From NCBI GenBank assembly GCA_018714665.1, contig DVNA01000078.1:1-7169 (forward strand): DNA of 7,169 nt, in the 5' to 3' direction. Shown here piece by piece: positions 6,954 to 7,169 of this stretch. The notes beneath the pieces were generated by a model that had not been told where the DNA came from, did not search any database, and saw only the letters and a list, made by a program, of their open reading frames with translations. The position numbers and the translations under genes are program-made. Position 1 is the stretch's first letter. Every line of letters begins with the position of its first letter. Source of the DNA: Candidatus Gallibacteroides avistercoris (GTDB lineage: Bacteria; Bacteroidota; Bacteroidia; Bacteroidales; CHK158-818).

Positions 6954-6959
6954 AATACC

Positions 6960-6967
6960 TAATTTTG
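6960..6967 (+). promoter_or_regulatory. -7 promoter element for aroE
   Basis: TAATTTTG at 6960-6967 is an exact TAnnTTTG element 28 bases before the aroE ATG, predicting a leader of about 20 bases. There is no convincing TTTG at the right upstream distance. Confidence 0.55.
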
Positions 6968-6995
6968 TAAAAGAAAAAACGTATAATCAGAACCT

Positions 6996-7169
6996 ATGAA
7001 AGCTATTTACGGATTGTTGGGATATCCGCTGGGACACTCTTTCTCTAAAATGTATTTTAACGAGAAGTTCCAGTCTGAGAACATTCTGGCGGAATATCGT
7101 AATTTTGAGATAGAGGATATTTCTTTAATAAGAGAGGTGGTGCTTACCGAGCCTAATCTGTGTGGATTA
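6996..7169 (+). CDS. aroE: Shikimate dehydrogenase, 5' part only (cut by window edge)
   Basis: AroE reduces 3-dehydroshikimate to shikimate with NADPH in the chorismate pathway. The 58 codons present start MKAIYGLLGYPLGHSFS. The GYPLGHSFS segment (9-17) carries the two shikimate-binding Ser residues (S15 and S17, equivalent to the SxS pair of the family). The following YFNEKF and NFEIEDI segments and the closing EPNLCGL also fit the Bacteroidales form, in which the catalytic-Lys region comes shortly after. The catalytic Lys and the NADPH-binding domain lie beyond the window. The gene is the only one on the plus strand here and is divergent from the patatin-like gene, with an exact -7 element upstream. 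The identification is firm despite the truncation. Confidence 0.93.
   Translation, partial: MKAIYGLLGYPLGHSFSKMYFNEKFQSENILAEYRNFEIEDISLIREVVLTEPNLCGL

Noticed and set aside
6982..6987. TATAAT just before aroE as a sigma70-type -10
   Set aside because: It is only 8 bases before the ATG. The Bacteroides-type TAATTTTG at 6960-6967 is better placed.

Overview
This window looks like ordinary chromosomal DNA from a member of the Bacteroidota, most likely order Bacteroidales. The grounds are the protein wording (Ndk, IspD, Prs, AroE and a cytosolic GH13 enzyme all read like Bacteroidales forms), the lack of clear Shine-Dalgarno sequences before starts, and four upstream regions with an exact match to the Bacteroides -7 element TAnnTTTG. 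I cannot assign a genus or species from sequence alone.

Layout, left to right. Positions 1-240 (minus) are the N-terminal half of nucleoside diphosphate kinase (ndk), cut by the window edge, with the best promoter of the window at 273-303. Positions 241-445 are an AT-rich spacer with no gene. Then come recG (446-2542, minus) and ispD (2539-3207, minus), an ispD-recG operon joined by a 4-base ATGA overlap, with a promoter-like element at 3233-3264. A hairpin terminator (3265-3297) ends the next unit upstream. That unit is prs (3330-4268, minus), with its own -7 element at 4310-4317, preceded by a cytosolic GH13 alpha-amylase-family gene (4324-6069, minus) and a patatin-like phospholipase gene (6072-6860, minus). 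The last two are only 2 bases apart. A 135-base divergent intergenic region follows, and aroE (6996 onward, plus) runs off the right edge.

The genes are mostly housekeeping: nucleotide balance (Ndk), PRPP supply (Prs), isoprenoid precursors by the MEP pathway (IspD), the shikimate pathway (AroE) and replication-fork repair (RecG). The GH13 enzyme probably handles intracellular alpha-glucans, and the patatin-like hydrolase probably acts on an acyl-ester or lipid substrate. Nothing here looks like a mobile element, CRISPR array, RNA gene, defence island or new multi-gene system. The points worth a second look are small: a nine-A run at the 3' end of the GH13 gene from which a frame stays open into prs, a prs terminator that abuts the ispD promoter, and inverted repeats between the patatin-like gene and aroE.
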